Made by a program: the position numbers and the translations under genes. The notes under the pieces were generated by a model. It saw only the letters and a list, made by a program, of their open reading frames with translations, was not told the DNA's origin and ran no database searches. A stretch of DNA of 64,000 nucleotides from Nymphaea colorata (Eukaryota; Streptophyta; Magnoliopsida; Nymphaeales; Nymphaeaceae), in assembly GCF_008831285.2 (NCBI RefSeq), contig NC_045142.1, forward strand, positions 10,039,952 through 10,103,951, read 5' to 3'. Shown one piece after another: positions 47,112 through 60,357 of this stretch (within the stretch, counting starts at the first letter, position 1; each line of letters opens with the position of its first letter).

Positions 47112-48547
47112 GAGAGAGAGAGAGAGAGAGAAAGGCTCAAACTCGACCACCATTATATACAACTCATCTGAAAGCAACATCTGCACATGCGTTTGGATTT
47201 GGTATTGAGTTTGCAGGATCATGTCTCACTTCGATTTGAATGGGATTTCGTTTGGAATTTTCAATCTGGTTTGAACCAAAGTTCACATTTGAATGCAATT
47301 TTTTCTTGTTCACTAAAAGATCTGGTAGATTTGAGAGTAAACTGATGTCTTTTCTGTATGCGAGATGTTGTAAACCATCACTTAAGTAAAACTCATCTTT
47401 CTCTCCTAGAGTTCTTAAAATAAGTGAAGTCTTACATTGCAAATATATTCGTAGCTTGTTTAATAACTTTCTTTTCTAATATACTGTTCTTGGCGGCACG
47501 GTTTGTACTTATGGCAACACCAAAAGTAATAATTTATTAAACCGTTACTAAGATGAAAATAATCAAAATACTGAACACAAATTTATGAAAAAAAAAACAG
47601 TTTCGATTCAACATAATTTAGTATAGTTAGTGAATTAATTAACTAAAAATTAAACAAACAATAACGCAAAAAAATAATCAGTTCTAAAATATTAATAACG
47701 AAAATTAAAACAAAAATAGTTCTACACTTAGAGACTGAAGAAAGAAGACGAAGATTGTATAACAGTGACTGATAAATTTACAGCTTGACAAGAAAACTAC
47801 TTGACTCTAGTAGGATAACCAAAAAATGTCTGCTTTTCCTGTCTCAAGATGAAAAATAACAGCCGCCCAAAAAAAAAAAAACAACAGTTCAAATTGCAGT
47901 AAAGTTAAATAACCCCAAAAATATTGCATTTTGGACAAATATGACTAACATGTATTTGCCATTTAACTAAATGAGCAATCAAAGCACACTAGTTTCTATA
48001 AAATAAAGGCAACCAGCCAAATTAGAATAGCAAAATACCATCACACTCATAGAGATTTTGTATTGCCGTTGTTTGGATCCTGTTTTCTGGAAATATACAT
48101 CCAGACATGATAGACATCCAAAATTAACAAATATTTTCCTGCGGACACCTTTTCACGATTATGACCACACGCCAAAAAAAAAAAGATTTGCGTATCTAAA
48201 AACTTCAAGGTCGTAAAAAAAAACACAATTTTCTACTAGAGTGAATTTTACAAGCCTTTAGAAAATAATAATCTAAACTTTTTCAGCTTTTAAAATCTCT
48301 TAACATTCATCAGAAACTTGCGCAGTAAACTTCAAATCCTGAGTTTCCTAAACATGCCTATATGGTTTATATTTGTGAAACATGTACTTTCAGATTGTGG
48401 AATGCATGCAGGACCAAAGAATACATTATATATATATATATATATAGATTGAGAGAGAGAGAGAGATTTCTGCAGCAAAATAGGCATAACTATACACTGG
48501 GGCACAATGGTGGAAGAAAATTTTAAATATTTTGAAAAAATTGATAG
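47112..48547. other. Spacer between GNAT promoter and bromodomain gene 3' end
   Basis: 1.4 kb holding the GNAT upstream region and the 3' end of the bromodomain gene. AT microsatellite at 48,427-48,447 followed by (GA)n. A GATTTGAATG-type repeat fragment lies at 47,190-47,300. No gene seen. Confidence 0.5.
47152..47159 (-). promoter_or_regulatory. Putative TATA box of the GNAT gene
   Basis: On the minus strand GTATATAATGG lies 41 bases before the ATG at 47,111, with a CT-rich stretch (CTCTCTCTCTC) in between. The match is good. It implies a very short 5' leader of about 10-15 bases, or use of another upstream element. Confidence 0.5.
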
Positions 48548-51500
48548 TCAAAGCTGAAGTGCCAAATCTGGCTGTTGACTATCAGAAATAGATCGAGATG
48601 ATGGCTTGGTTTGGCTTCTCATGTTCCTAGCTAGTTCGCAAGCATCTGTTGAATAAGGCACTTGAGCCTCAACCGAAGGTCCTGCTGGTTTAGACCCTTG
48701 ACCTTGTCCATAACCAGAGCTCAAACCATTCAACCGGGCCTGAACAAACGACATGTCCAAGACAGCCGACTGTCGAGGAAACTGAGAGAAGGATGAAGGC
48801 AGCGATGAATCAGGGTGATGAGGCCACAACCCATTCCTGGTGAAGCTGATCCCTGGAACCATTTCAGCAGTGCCTAGGCTTGTTGCCCTTGACAGGTTCT
48901 TCGCAGGTCCAGTTAGTGCTGCACCATTATCATGGCAATAAACCGGCCGCCTGAAATCTGCATCAGCACCTCCATTTCCACCAACCCAAGTGTTACCGTT
49001 TCTAGATACTATTTCTAGGAGTTTTGATTGAGAAACTGGCGGACTCAGCTCAGGTGCAGGCGCTAGAATTTGATTAGCGTTGGGCTGAACTGTTGGCTCA
49101 GGGACTACTGAACCCGCTGCAGCCCGGGAAACTGCTAATCCGATTCGAGCAGCAGGACAAAATGAACCAGATTGTACTGTTGAGGCCTGATCTCTATTGC
49201 CTCTCTCTGTCAAATTAGAATGGCCATTTGAAGCACTGGGTGCACTTGCCATCTTCTCTAATGGAAGTTGCAGCGGCGTGGCTGGAAGGGAGGCAGCCTT
49301 TGCAGCTTCCAACAATTTGCATCTCTGGATCTTCCTCCGAGCAACCATCTTTGCAGTAGGTCCCAGATCAGCAGCAAAACGGGTAAGGCTTTCCACATAC
49401 CCAAAATCCCCCTCACTTACCTGTAGAATCCTCGAATTAGAAGGGAAAAATAGATCATTCACAAACCAAAAGTCTGATAACCTGTATAAGAATAGTTGCC
49501 ATGAAGATTCAGGTATTTTAACAGACAATAAGGGCTTGTTCAGTTTCCACTAAATATCCAAGAAAAAACTGGATATTTGCATTAAATATATGATGTTTAA
49601 CAGTTTAAGATATCTGGTGTTTTAAAAAACCAGGAAAAATAGACAGGTTTTTACTAGAAACAAGACCAACTGGCAAGTAGGTAGTCTGAAAACCAGAAAA
49701 TTTTCTGGTTGTCAAATGCCTATAAACAGGGGCTTCTTTCTCCATAACGTCATTTCTGAAAACAAATTCCGCCTTTATTGATTCTAATATCATACAAACC
49801 CAAGGTTCCTGCTTCTTGATTTTAGAGTTCTACTCAATCGTCTCCCTGACCAAAAAGAGAGATAATTAGTCTTAGGACAGGGCAACATCAAGGAGGCTGA
49901 GAGTGAGAGATCTCCAAGCCCCGCAGAGGCAACAAGGTGAAAGTCGACTGATCTGAGAAGAATCCAAAATGAGTCTCCATTCCCCCAGGATCTTCATGTG
50001 CCCCAAGTGCTTTGGCAGGCATGCAGGAGAAGCATGCACATCAGCTTCATGCAGTCAGTTTGGAGATCCAGCTGAGGAAGATGCAGTTCATGTGTTACTC
50101 GTGCAGTATACTGGAGGGAGACATATTATTGTTGCCAAGTATACTTCTTGGGTGGCAGCCTCTGACCGCATCCAGGTGCTGGCAGATGGGAAGTCATGGT
50201 GGAGGGACTTAAAGTGATGAAGGAGACCAGGAAGCCGCCATTGGGAAAAACCCAGCAGGGGCTAGGCAAAAGAGAGAATTACCTACTGGTGATAAAGAGA
50301 AAGCACTGAAGAAATGAAATAGGTGCCTTGGCAAAAACAGGAGTAACTAGTGAAGGCTCAGCAGCTATGTCAGCACGGAGACCAGGGACAATTGCTACCA
50401 AGAAAAAAGGGTAGTCATGGTTGTGTGTAGATATGTGCCCTTGGGGTGGGTGTTTGTGTGTGTGCGTGTATGCAGAGGGGATAAGAGGACATGTAAAGTA
50501 AAGGAGAAAATGGGTACAAAAAAGATCAAATCGAATAGAATTTGGAAAAAGAAAGTCAGGCAGTAAGTAGAGCAACGAAGAGAAAGAATGGAAGGGAAAA
50601 ATATCTTTGGCTTAAAATGAATATCAGAGGAGACAGGACTACACAATAGCATTTGGAAAATCCGTATAAAGCCCCAAAACTTCCTCGTGTGGTGCTAATA
50701 TGCACCACCTTTTACTTATATGTGGTGACTCCTTTAGCAGATAAGTTAAAGACCTTGTAAAGATAGTCTTCCTATTTACTTGCTATTGTAAGATACAGTT
50801 CAAAACACAGCTAGTTAAAATCTTATTATCCTCTCCAGTTGTACTATAAACTTAGGGAATCTAAACTAAGTATCACTTTAGGAACCGAAATGAAATGGAT
50901 AAAGTCCATTTGTCCAAATTCATAAAAAAGAGCAGTAGGTTGTGCATCGAAGGAACTCACATAAGAAAGTTGTCTTGGGCCTTCATACAGTGGCAAGAAG
51001 ATAGAGTCGCTTCCACTAGAAGAAGGGCTCAAAGATCTATATGTGGAACGCCGATCTTCTTCAGTGAAACAAGATCTTGATCCATCCTTTAAAGAGCCTA
51101 AGACAATTCAAAATGCATGGAGCATATAAGTGAATTTTTTCAGAAGAGAGTATAGAAAGCATGATGATTATCACTACTGTCATAGAATTGTCTACTCATA
51201 ACTAAGTTTCTTTAGAAAAATAGTGATTTCAAGAATATCCCCAAGATATCTATCGCCTATATTATGGTTATCTTAGATAAATTTGAAATGCATGTAAAAA
51301 GAACAAGTGGTAGCACAAATATTTACAAAGGACATCATCAGAAGAGGAATACATGTGATCATCATGAAGATATGTGCAGTATAACTTTTAGGTCAGTTCC
51401 TTCAAATAGCATGTATCATAAGGCTGTATTTGGAGGCATGCAGCAAAAATTAGGTTAAATCAAGATTTTACCTAAAACCCAGTTTTTGAGAAACAAATTT

Positions 51501-54500
51501 TGTTCATGTGTAAATGACCAATAAAAAATTTAGCTGATCAAGGAGTTGATTCCAAATGTTTGTTTGGGAAAAACCATAAGCATCTATTACAACAGTTGAA
51601 AAAGGCAGTATGGCATTTAAAACCTAGAAATATTAAGAGGTCCACTGCAGCATATTGTTCTTCAACGAGCTTCTATTAACTATATCATATGTGTTCAGAT
51701 TCATGACACGACAGCATGAACCATAAACTCACTAGCATGCACAAGACAAAGATATGGACATGTATAGAAGAAACTTTCCCTCAATAATCAGTCCAATAAA
51801 ATCTAGGAAGGGGAGATCAACTTATCAACTATCACATACTGACCTAGGTCTTCTTGGTCTCTTCGTCGATCAGATAAAGGACTTGAACCATGAGCCACAA
51901 AAGATGGATGCTGGTTTCTTCCAGAACTCAAACTGGCAAGTAGGGAACCATGTTTCTCATTTGCAATAACAGAAGCACCATCTGGGGTTGCATTCCGCTG
52001 TTTTGTATGACTGGCAAGTATAGATGCCGAGACACGATCTGAGCTTCTACTTTCACCTTGGGGCCTTGAATTAGCAGAAACTCTTGATACCTTGTTCACA
52101 ATTTTACCAGTTTTTGTCTTTTTTGATAGATGGTCCAGCACGAAGTTCTCAGGATCAGTTTTGAGGCTGTGGAAGGTCTTCTTTGCTAGCTCTTGAATAG
52201 CACGAGCCTAGAAAATCCAGCAGTCTTCTATTCAATTAAAAAGTAGCTAGTACCTTTTCAGTAACTAACTACAACACCAAAACTGAAAACTTGTGACAGC
52301 AAAACCTCATTCACCTAGCTAGTTCAGAACGTTAGAAGAACCTAACCTGTCTATAGTATATGGTAGTTGAGGAATTGAAGTGCATTGCATTGCCAGATAT
52401 CAGAAAAACATCCCTCTGCAATTCATAAGAATATGATCAACATTCAATCCAATGACTACAGAATACAGGATTATCGCGTAAGAGGAAGACAAAATTTCTT
52501 CTTATGCATCAGAAAGATCAAAAATCAAGAGAATAGGGAAGCAGACAAAAAAAAAAGCTGTAGGTGGTTGACAGCAATCAACAGATACATGCCAAAGAGA
52601 AGAAGACCGTAGTAGAGCACTTTCCACATGAAAGAAGTGGACTTCACCAGGCCTCCAAAAAAACATAATTTAAAATATCATTATGCTGGATGGAAAGGGT
52701 CAACTTAGAACAAAAATTTGACAGTTAAAGAGCAAGTTTGTTTTGACCAGATATCGATAAATCACATCACATCTATCATTTCTCAGCCTGTTAATTTTTA
52801 TCGCAGGTCAAACCATCACAATCATACGTCAGAAGGGCACTTTACTTTTACCTACGCAAGGGTATTCACAATCAAAGGTTACACTTTCATTGAGCTTGTG
52901 CATGTGTGTGTGTAAGTGGTCCATGATTCGTTGTGCTTGCTACAAGGAATCACACATACTGGTAAAAACAAAGAATAACAGGGCAAAGAAAGTGGGGCTA
53001 CATCTTTGGTAATCCAGTGGCACTCTATAGATAATGACTCTTTTGAAACAGCAAAAACAAATTGGAAGGCAACAGTTTTTGAAAAGTGCAATAAGAAAGA
53101 CAACAAAATCCTTCGCAACAAATAGTTAAGACGCATTCTCACCAAAAAAAACAGTGAAACAAAAACATAATATAGAACCAACACTCAGAAGTCCATTAAT
53201 CGAAACAATTGGGTGTGTGTGTGTGGACTGTAATTTATTGTGCTTGGTATAAGGAATCACAAAAGCAGGCAAATTTGGAAAATTGTTTCACAACAATAAA
53301 GCACAAATTGGAGAGTAACATTTATAAAAATGTAATAAGAAAGACAACAACATCGTTTTGAAGAAAATATAAAGTTGCACTTTCCTGAAAGGAAGACAGT
53401 AAAGAAGAATATAACCAATGTTAGGAAGTCCGTTAATTGAAATAAGTGACACTCTTTCAGTAGAAACACAAAAATTATATGTAATCTGCAATAGCAAACA
53501 AGGTATGGCAGAAGGGTAAACCTCAAATTGCTCCAAAGTAGCATACATTCCTTCTTGAAGTTTGGCCCTCATTGTTCCAAAATCCATTGGTTCTTTGATT
53601 ATATCATAGTAACCTTCCACCTGTCAGAATAAAAACATTTTAACAAACAAATATTCATAGAGATCCAATCTAGAAACTTTGTCGCCAATTTATAAATCAA
53701 TTTTCAGATGCCCACCTCCTCAGGATCTACAGGTTCAGCAAAAATTTCATGTGTATCTTTCCTGACATGAAAAACTTCAGTTAAAATTAAAATTTAAAAG
53801 CAGTAACACCAAACAATTTTAAAAAATGCACATATGAGAGAGCAAATGAATCAAGAATGCAAACAGACTCAATTATTATATCCTTTACCTCTGCAATATG
53901 TCAAGGATAAGCTCAAGCGTTTTCTTGTCAGGTATCCAAGGCACTGATGGAGATCCTACTGACCTCTCTGCAGGAGAGAAAAAAAAACAATTCAGAAAAC
54001 TACGTCCGTACAAGAGGTTTGCAACCTAAACATGTAAACCCTTGCCATAAATGTCAAAAGGCCAGAGTATATAAGTTACTGAACCAACCAGTGCCACCCA
54101 AATCATCATCCTCATTTAGTACTCGCCCTTCCTGTAGAGAAAAGGTCATCTATTAGGCAAAAGATCTCTCAAGCACGGAATTATTTTCGTTGAAAGAAAC
54201 CTAAAAATACACAAGCATCCATCTTTCTCAATAGAACTTTTTAGATTGGAATTGGAGATGCATTTTAAATAGAACAAGAAAGTACATCTACTATATATGA
54301 AATGTGACAAGCATGACAACAATAATTGCGAGTGTAAGACATAACAATAGTCAGCCAGCATTAGAGTCTCGTCCAAGCAATTTTTGTCTTCCAAAAACAC
54401 AGAAGACATGGCGCCCTAAAAGCAGCTATAGAAAACTAATTGTTTCCATTCCAGATTGACAATGGCAACAGATGTCATTATACTGCAAAGTAGTTAAATA

Positions 54501-57500
54501 GCACCATTTGCAGATCAATTTCCAATAGCAATAAAGAACGGACTTACCATTTGTTCTTTGTTGTGAACAATAAGGTGAGATGATACCCTGCGACCTCTTC
54601 TTCCCATAGCTTTTTCAGATGAAAACTCTTGTTTATGAAAATGCAACAGTTTTGATCCCCTTTCCCAAACCACAAAGAATAAGGCACAACCCTATAGTAA
54701 TATATGGTTACACAGAACCTTTCCTGACCTAACATAAAAACCACAATGCCCTCCTCCTCATCCCAACCCTATCCCAATTCTCTCTTCCCTCTCATGGCGG
54801 ATTTTATTAGCCGTGAGAAACAACAGCAAAGTTTGCATATAGATTTCTTTCTCTGAACAACAACAGAACAAGCCACATACCCAAACTATTTTTACCTGAG
54901 AGTAAATGCTGAATTGATTACTGGACCATTTTGCCTCACAATAAATGTTAAAATAATAATGGTCAATCTTTCTCTGCAGCCTTTCTATTGATGGTTACCC
55001 ACTTTGTACACATTTATGTTGCTTCTCCTGTCATCAAAAATTTGTTCTCAGGTTTTCAACAGCAATATTAAATGACTTAGAAATGTGACTGCTTTTTATT
55101 AGCTCTAGCATCTTTTCTTGCCTTCTATAGGCATACAGTACGCCATATCAAAAGGGCAAGTCCTTAAAAGAAGAAGTATTGAGGTGGACTTGACCATTTT
55201 CACTTGCAATGTTACTATAACTACTATGACCCAGACCATATTATCAGGGAGAATATCATCAGGGACAATCTTATATTGAAACATTTTGTTCAATAGCAGG
55301 ATGAAACAACTACTCTTAGATAGGTAACATTTTAAGGAATGATTTTTTTTGTTTACCAGCTATTCAGAATATGGCAATACAATCACTCTCAATAGAGAGT
55401 TTGTAACACGAGGATGACTAGTGACTACCCAACCAAAGAAAAATCAGAGACCAATTTTCATTCTCCTGTATCAAGTGCTTAATGGATCAGAAATTATGTA
55501 TTCTGCAGTACAGCATAAACATATTTTAATAAGATTTACAACAATCGTCACTGACTTCCTTTTATAGTTTCAATTTCCGGTTGGACATCCCCCTATTTTT
55601 ATACGTACATACATATGCACGTATATACATACATAAATATATCCCAGACTACTCAAAGTAATGTTGAAAAGTATTTTAAACAATATCTCCAGATGCTAGC
55701 ACATTCACAACACCAATTTAGTCCAGAATATATAACATGACTTTTTTTACTATTAAATTTTGATGTTGAAAGAACTGTTAATGTTTTATGATTAACAAGA
55801 CATTTAAACCCAGAAAGTGATTAACTTAATATATGTTTCTTATCAAATAATTTTAAGATCAAATCTACAAGATTAGATGACACAAAAAGCAATTTGATAA
55901 CCTATTCCAAGGGTTCTGGTTTTCGTCCCTAATATAACTGGTCTGGGATACTTTCTCGGTATATATATATATATACACACACTACCGTGAGTCATCCGAT
56001 CAATGTGTTGATGGCTAACAGATAAGGAAATGCAATAATTAACTTTTTGAAAAGGTCAGTACCAGCAATCTTTCTTATTGGAGCCACGTAACTCTTATTT
56101 AAGCTAGTAGCCTTCCCTCCAATCAAACAAGATTAGACAATTGAGAACATAAAAGATTCAAAATAAAATTTTTGTTGTGTTAATATTGCTAAAATTTACA
56201 AACTTTAAATTTACCCAATATTTGGACCACACATTCAATGACTTGGAATGGCCACAGAGAGCATCAAAAAATGGTAAAAAAAAATATCTATTAGTTTCCA
56301 TTTTAAGAGGGAGACAAAAAATAAACAGATTTTGCAAAAGCTGACAACTCAATTTTAAATTGAATCTAAAAATCGAGATGCACTTCAGAAAATTGAATCT
56401 GGGAATAGGCAATGAACTTTCGACTCGAACAGGTAGACCAATCATAATTCTGCACCATTTTCAAGAATTGGCTTGCAAAGTAAAAAATGACTTTTTTGAC
56501 AGTATGGTGTGTTTTGGACCTCACCCGACTTATTAAATACACTTCAAAGCACTGGGTTTCTCACTTTCCAGAAGGGAACAGTGTATTCAATGAAATGGCG
56601 GATCGTTGAAGGAGTTATAAGAGCAGTTGGAGATTTTTTGGTACTTAAGGACATCAATACAGCATTTCTCTAAGGAGCATAAGAAACCATTCCTGATGTT
56701 CTATCCATGTTAAAGAAGTAAAGATAAAAAGCAGAGAACTTTCTGGAGTCCATACCAACGGTCAGAAAATAAGAGAATCCATAATGCAGCAATTCACCAC
56801 TGTACTTTGCCTCGGTATAAAAACTTTTGCTGGAGTAAAAATTGGAAGTAAAATGACTAAGGAAAAGTGTGCCAAAATTTGGTCCACTTAAATTCAAAAC
56901 CTTAGAAAGCACGAAATCATATTAAAATAGAAAGCACACCTATCACTGGAATTGATGCCACAGAACCAAGTTCACTTTTTTCACACGTAAAACTTATTGG
57001 CCCTTCTTACACCCTTTTATGGGTAATACATTTTAGAAACTATGTGAAAATAATGTGCAGAACAAGCACCGATTTGAATAGATCTGTCAAATCAGAAACT
57101 GCATCAAATTATTATTCAAATAGGCAGAAGCAAGAACGAATGATTTACCTGTCAAATTCCATGCAATAATTTTTTTCTCGAAAAGTCATATCTTTGGATG
57201 CTACTTGTATATGAATGCTAAAATAACAGATAATACTTTTATTTGATGCCAGCAATATGTAAATGTACATGGCAACTAGCAGCAATCCATATGATGGCAC
57301 CAGAAAGAAAGGTACCGAGCATGTTCTCCAGTTGTGTTCTTGATTAGCTCTTCAAGATTAAGCATTTATAGGAATAAATGTTTTTTCACTAATTTATCTC
57401 ACCAAGTATGAGGATAATATCTCTATGAGTTCATTCACTTTTGACACCATCGTTAACACCAAACAAGACATGTTTCTTTGGTATCATTTACCACATCTAA

Positions 57501-58919
57501 CCTTCATTTCTATAATGTAACTAACTGATTTACCAGAACACCAATGAAGAGATTGATACCAAAACTAGAAAAGGAGAGACAAGGAACCACCCACACTAAA
57601 CATGGACAGAGGAAACTTCTACAGTTCCCTACCAGAGTGCTTTCGGTAGAATCCCTACACTCACGTTACACAGGCACAATGTAGTTCATACACAGAATAC
57701 TAGGGTGTCGAATAAAAAATTGCCAAGGCTATTGGGAGGACTTGAATCAGAGATAACTTGAGAAAGGCAGTGATGGAAAAAAATATCCAGTATTTGGAAT
57801 TACGAGAACCATCCGATCTTACTGGCCCTTTTTTTTTTCCTTTTTATTCTCATTTATAGTTGGACCATGGGTTCATCAGTGAGATTCAATCCTGATATCC
57901 CTGATCAAGATATCTCTAACTTTCTTACTGAAATTTTACAGCTTTACCAGTCCCACATGCAAGAACCATAAGACCATTACTCCATATCTGTTACTACCTT
58001 GCCTCCAATAACCCAGCTATTTACTCACCGAACTTTACACATTCAAATGCTCAAGATCTCCCTTCTCATGACAATCCATGGAGAAATTTTCCATTACGCA
58101 TTATCTGTATTTCTCTCAAGAACCCCACAAGCCAATTAACGAATCTCCTTTTTCAACACAAGTCATTGCAAAAATTTACCGCTAAGCACTACCCGTGTTT
58201 CTCTCAATAACTCCACAAGGGCCATGCACCCCGTTCACTATGTTCTCCGTTTTCCCCTCTTCCTCACAAACAAAAGTCCTATCCCACTGAGCACCTGTCA
58301 CATGCATTCTCTGACACCATGCATAGCCATGAACATCATAGAAGGAACATCTTATAAAAGATCCGAACAACATAAATAGCCAGACCATCATCAGGTGCTA
58401 AAAATTTGAAGAGGACAACAAAGAATGCGAAAGTCTAGAAGAAACGCAGCGACTAAATGGGCAACCATACTAACTTGCAGCCCCGTGAACTATTAATGGA
58501 TAGACGAATAAATAACTGTATAAGGGAGGAAGTTAAAAGAAGACACCGAGTGAGTGATTGTGGCATGTTACCTTCTCCTCTTCCTCTTGCTCCTCCTCTG
58601 GTTGTTGGTGGTGGCGATGCTGTTGCCCATCTTCCCTTTCTTCCTCATCCTCCTCGTCCCCACCGTCCTCATCACCGTCGCCGCTGTCTGCACGCTTGGG
58701 GCCAGCGGAGCTAACGACGACCTCCACAACAGCCCTCAACCGCTTCTTCTTCCGGCCGCGCTTCCGCCCGCGCTGTGGTGCCGGGTGCACAGAGGAGGCG
58801 GGCTTCCTCCCGCGCTTGCCCCGGGGGGCACCGCTGGCACGCGTCAAGGCCGACAGTCTCCATGTGTCGAGGGCGGAGATTCTGGCGCTTCTCCGCTGCT
58901 GTCGCCCCTCCGCCATCAC
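48548..58919 (-). CDS. Bromodomain protein, plant BRD1/BRD2/BRD13 type (SWI/SNF-associated)
   Basis: Predicted 685 residues from nine exons: 58919-58572, 54131-54089, 53967-53889, 53761-53716, 53620-53522, 52415-52347, 52207-51844, 51097-50961 and 49420-48548; every border is GT-AG and the sum (2,058 bases) stays in frame. Bromodomains read acetyl-lysine on histones. In Arabidopsis BRD1, BRD2 and BRD13 are subunits of a BRM-type SWI/SNF complex. Seen: basic AT-hook-like patches (GKRGRKPAS, RGRKRGRKKKR) and an acidic run (DGDEDGGDEEDEEE) within residues 1-116; bromodomain from about residue 142 to 246 with PDKKTLELIL, EPVDPEEVEGYYDII and EPMDFGTM in the ZA loop, and NAMHFN giving the acetyl-lysine-binding Asn219; RQARAIQELAKKTF in the last helix. 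The long C-terminal exon begins with the SLTRFAADLGP motif of this group and is then Ser/Pro-rich. Intron 1 is 4.4 kb. The start could also be the second Met (58,916). The last 290 residues come from one uninterrupted exon. Confidence 0.88.
52900..53450. repeat. Diverged tandem duplication in bromodomain gene intron 5
   Basis: TTGTGCTTGCTACAAGGAATC at 52,933 recurs as TTGTGCTTGGTATAAGGAATC at 53,239, and AATAAGAAAGACAACAAAATC near 53,089 recurs near 53,334. GTCCATTAATCGAAAC also pairs with GTCCGTTAATTGAAAT. The spacings differ (306, about 245 and 236), so indels have accumulated since duplication. Wholly intronic. Confidence 0.7.
55642..55948. mobile_element. MITE-like element, family 1, copy 3
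   Basis: Ends are TCCCAGACTACT and AACTGGTCTGGGA, an 8-base perfect inverted repeat (TCCCAGAC/GTCTGGGA), flanked on both sides by TA (55,640-55,641 and 55,949-55,950). The interior matches the copies at 7,756 and 32,629 (TTTAAACAATAT, TTTTGATGTT, TTAATATATGTTTCT). Intron 1 of the bromodomain gene. Confidence 0.75.
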
Positions 58920-59380
58920 CGCATTTCCCCCGATCCAAACGCGAGCCAGGAAAATCCCAAAACTTTTCCCAAGAAAATAGGCGAATGGCGAACGACCGAA
59001 AACTACACGGCTGGTCGAGAAATCCCCTCCTCAGCGGCAAGAGGAGAGAAACTTGTGGATCGGTTGAACCAGCAGTCACATCACAGAGAGAGGAGTGTGT
59101 GCGTGATGTGACCTGGGTCCTGTTTGGGTGTTTTTTTGATATGTTTTCGTTTTAGTTGCAGAAGGCGATTAAGGGGGAAATGCTTCCATAAGAAAAGCAG
59201 GAAAATCCTGGCTTCTGGAAGAAAACGAAGAAACTTTTGGGGTGTGGGAGAGAGAGCAAGGAAGATGGAATGGCTTACAGGCGAGGAGAGGAGAGTGTTG
59301 TTCCCTCTTTCCCTTTCTCCCTCACTCTCTCTCCTCCCTTTCGTCTTTTGGCTTCTCTCTCACCTTTTTCTCTCTTTTTT

Positions 59381-59411
<31 letters not shown>

Positions 59412-59780
59412 TTATCGATGACGCTTCATTTTTATCATCACCGGAACTTTTCCTTGGAAAAGAATGTGGGAAATGAAGTTGGTGTTTGATTACCATGCTG
59501 TTCTTCCATCACTCTGGGTTTCTGAAGCCACATAGAATGGGTTTCCTAGGATTATCGTTTCTCCCCAAATTTAGTGGAGTGTCTTTTGACAAGTTGATGA
59601 AGGAAAGGATCTCTCTATCTCTCCCTCCTTTAAGGAGAATCCACTTTCTTCAATCAACGGAACTTTTTCCTAGAAAAGGATGTGGGAAAATGAAATTGAT
59701 GTTTGATATTCATGACACAAGCTCTATGGAAATGGTTTCCTTATGATTATTGTTCTCGCTAGGTAGAGAGTGAGGTGTTT
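58920..59780. other. Promoter region of the bromodomain gene and beyond
   Basis: The open frames over 58,457-59,155 on the plus strand are antisense shadows of GC-rich exon 1. A long (CT)n microsatellite lies at 59,377-59,412. Nothing else coding is supported. Confidence 0.5.
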
Positions 59781-59784
59781 TGAC

Positions 59785-60121
59785 TATAGTCATAAAAAAT
59801 GTGTTTTTTTTCAAAAGACTGCATTAAAAATATAAAAAATAGTTTAATCCAAATAAAACGTGGTTTTTTGTTTTTTTTTTCATTTACGTGTTTTGTCAAC
59901 TTGCTTGTTTATATTTTATGATTTTTATAGATTGTTTGTCTACGTATTCTTTATGTTGTCTTATTAATTTCTCCTTTATTTTAACTTTTCCTAACTTTTA
60001 TGATTTTTTGAAATTTGCTGTAGTTTTCATGTTTTTTCCTCGTTTATTTCCAACTCACCATATTATATCAGAAAAAAACTTCGTTATTGAAAACATATAA
60101 ATGATATTTGTGAATATGGTT
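59785..60121. mobile_element. MITE-like element, family 2, copy 4
   Basis: Starts TATAGTCATAAAAAATGTG, like the left end at 17,603, and has the core TTTATGTTGTCTTATTAATTTC. The right end is ATGATATTTGTGAATATGG. The TTATACCC block is missing, so this copy is diverged or deleted. Confidence 0.5.
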
Positions 60122-60357
60122 TGGACAAGTCGGATGCTTTTCATGGTAGAGGGATGAAAAACTCCAGTTTGGTTACACTTGTCCATGTACCAGCCATGTG
60201 TTCAGTTTTCCTAGGAATCGCTGAACTCTGTTTGGAAGAACATACCTTTTTCTCAAACAAATTTACCAAAGCTTGACTCAATAATTGTTATCTGCTCAAA
60301 TGTTGAGCACTCATTTGTAAATTTTCCTAAATTTTATTTAGTTCTTCTTCATCAAGC

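Noticed and set aside
46598-47113. Plus-strand open frames of 140-171 residues
   Set aside because: Antisense shadows of GNAT exon 1; Arg/Gly-rich composition comes from the GC-rich complement.
58457-59155. Plus-strand open frames of 85-185 residues with hydrophobic runs
   Set aside because: Antisense to exon 1 of the bromodomain gene; the Leu/Ser runs are complements of Glu- and Lys-coding repeats.
59377-59412. Long CT run as a polypyrimidine splice signal
   Set aside because: No exon follows in any frame; it is a microsatellite in the upstream region of the bromodomain gene.
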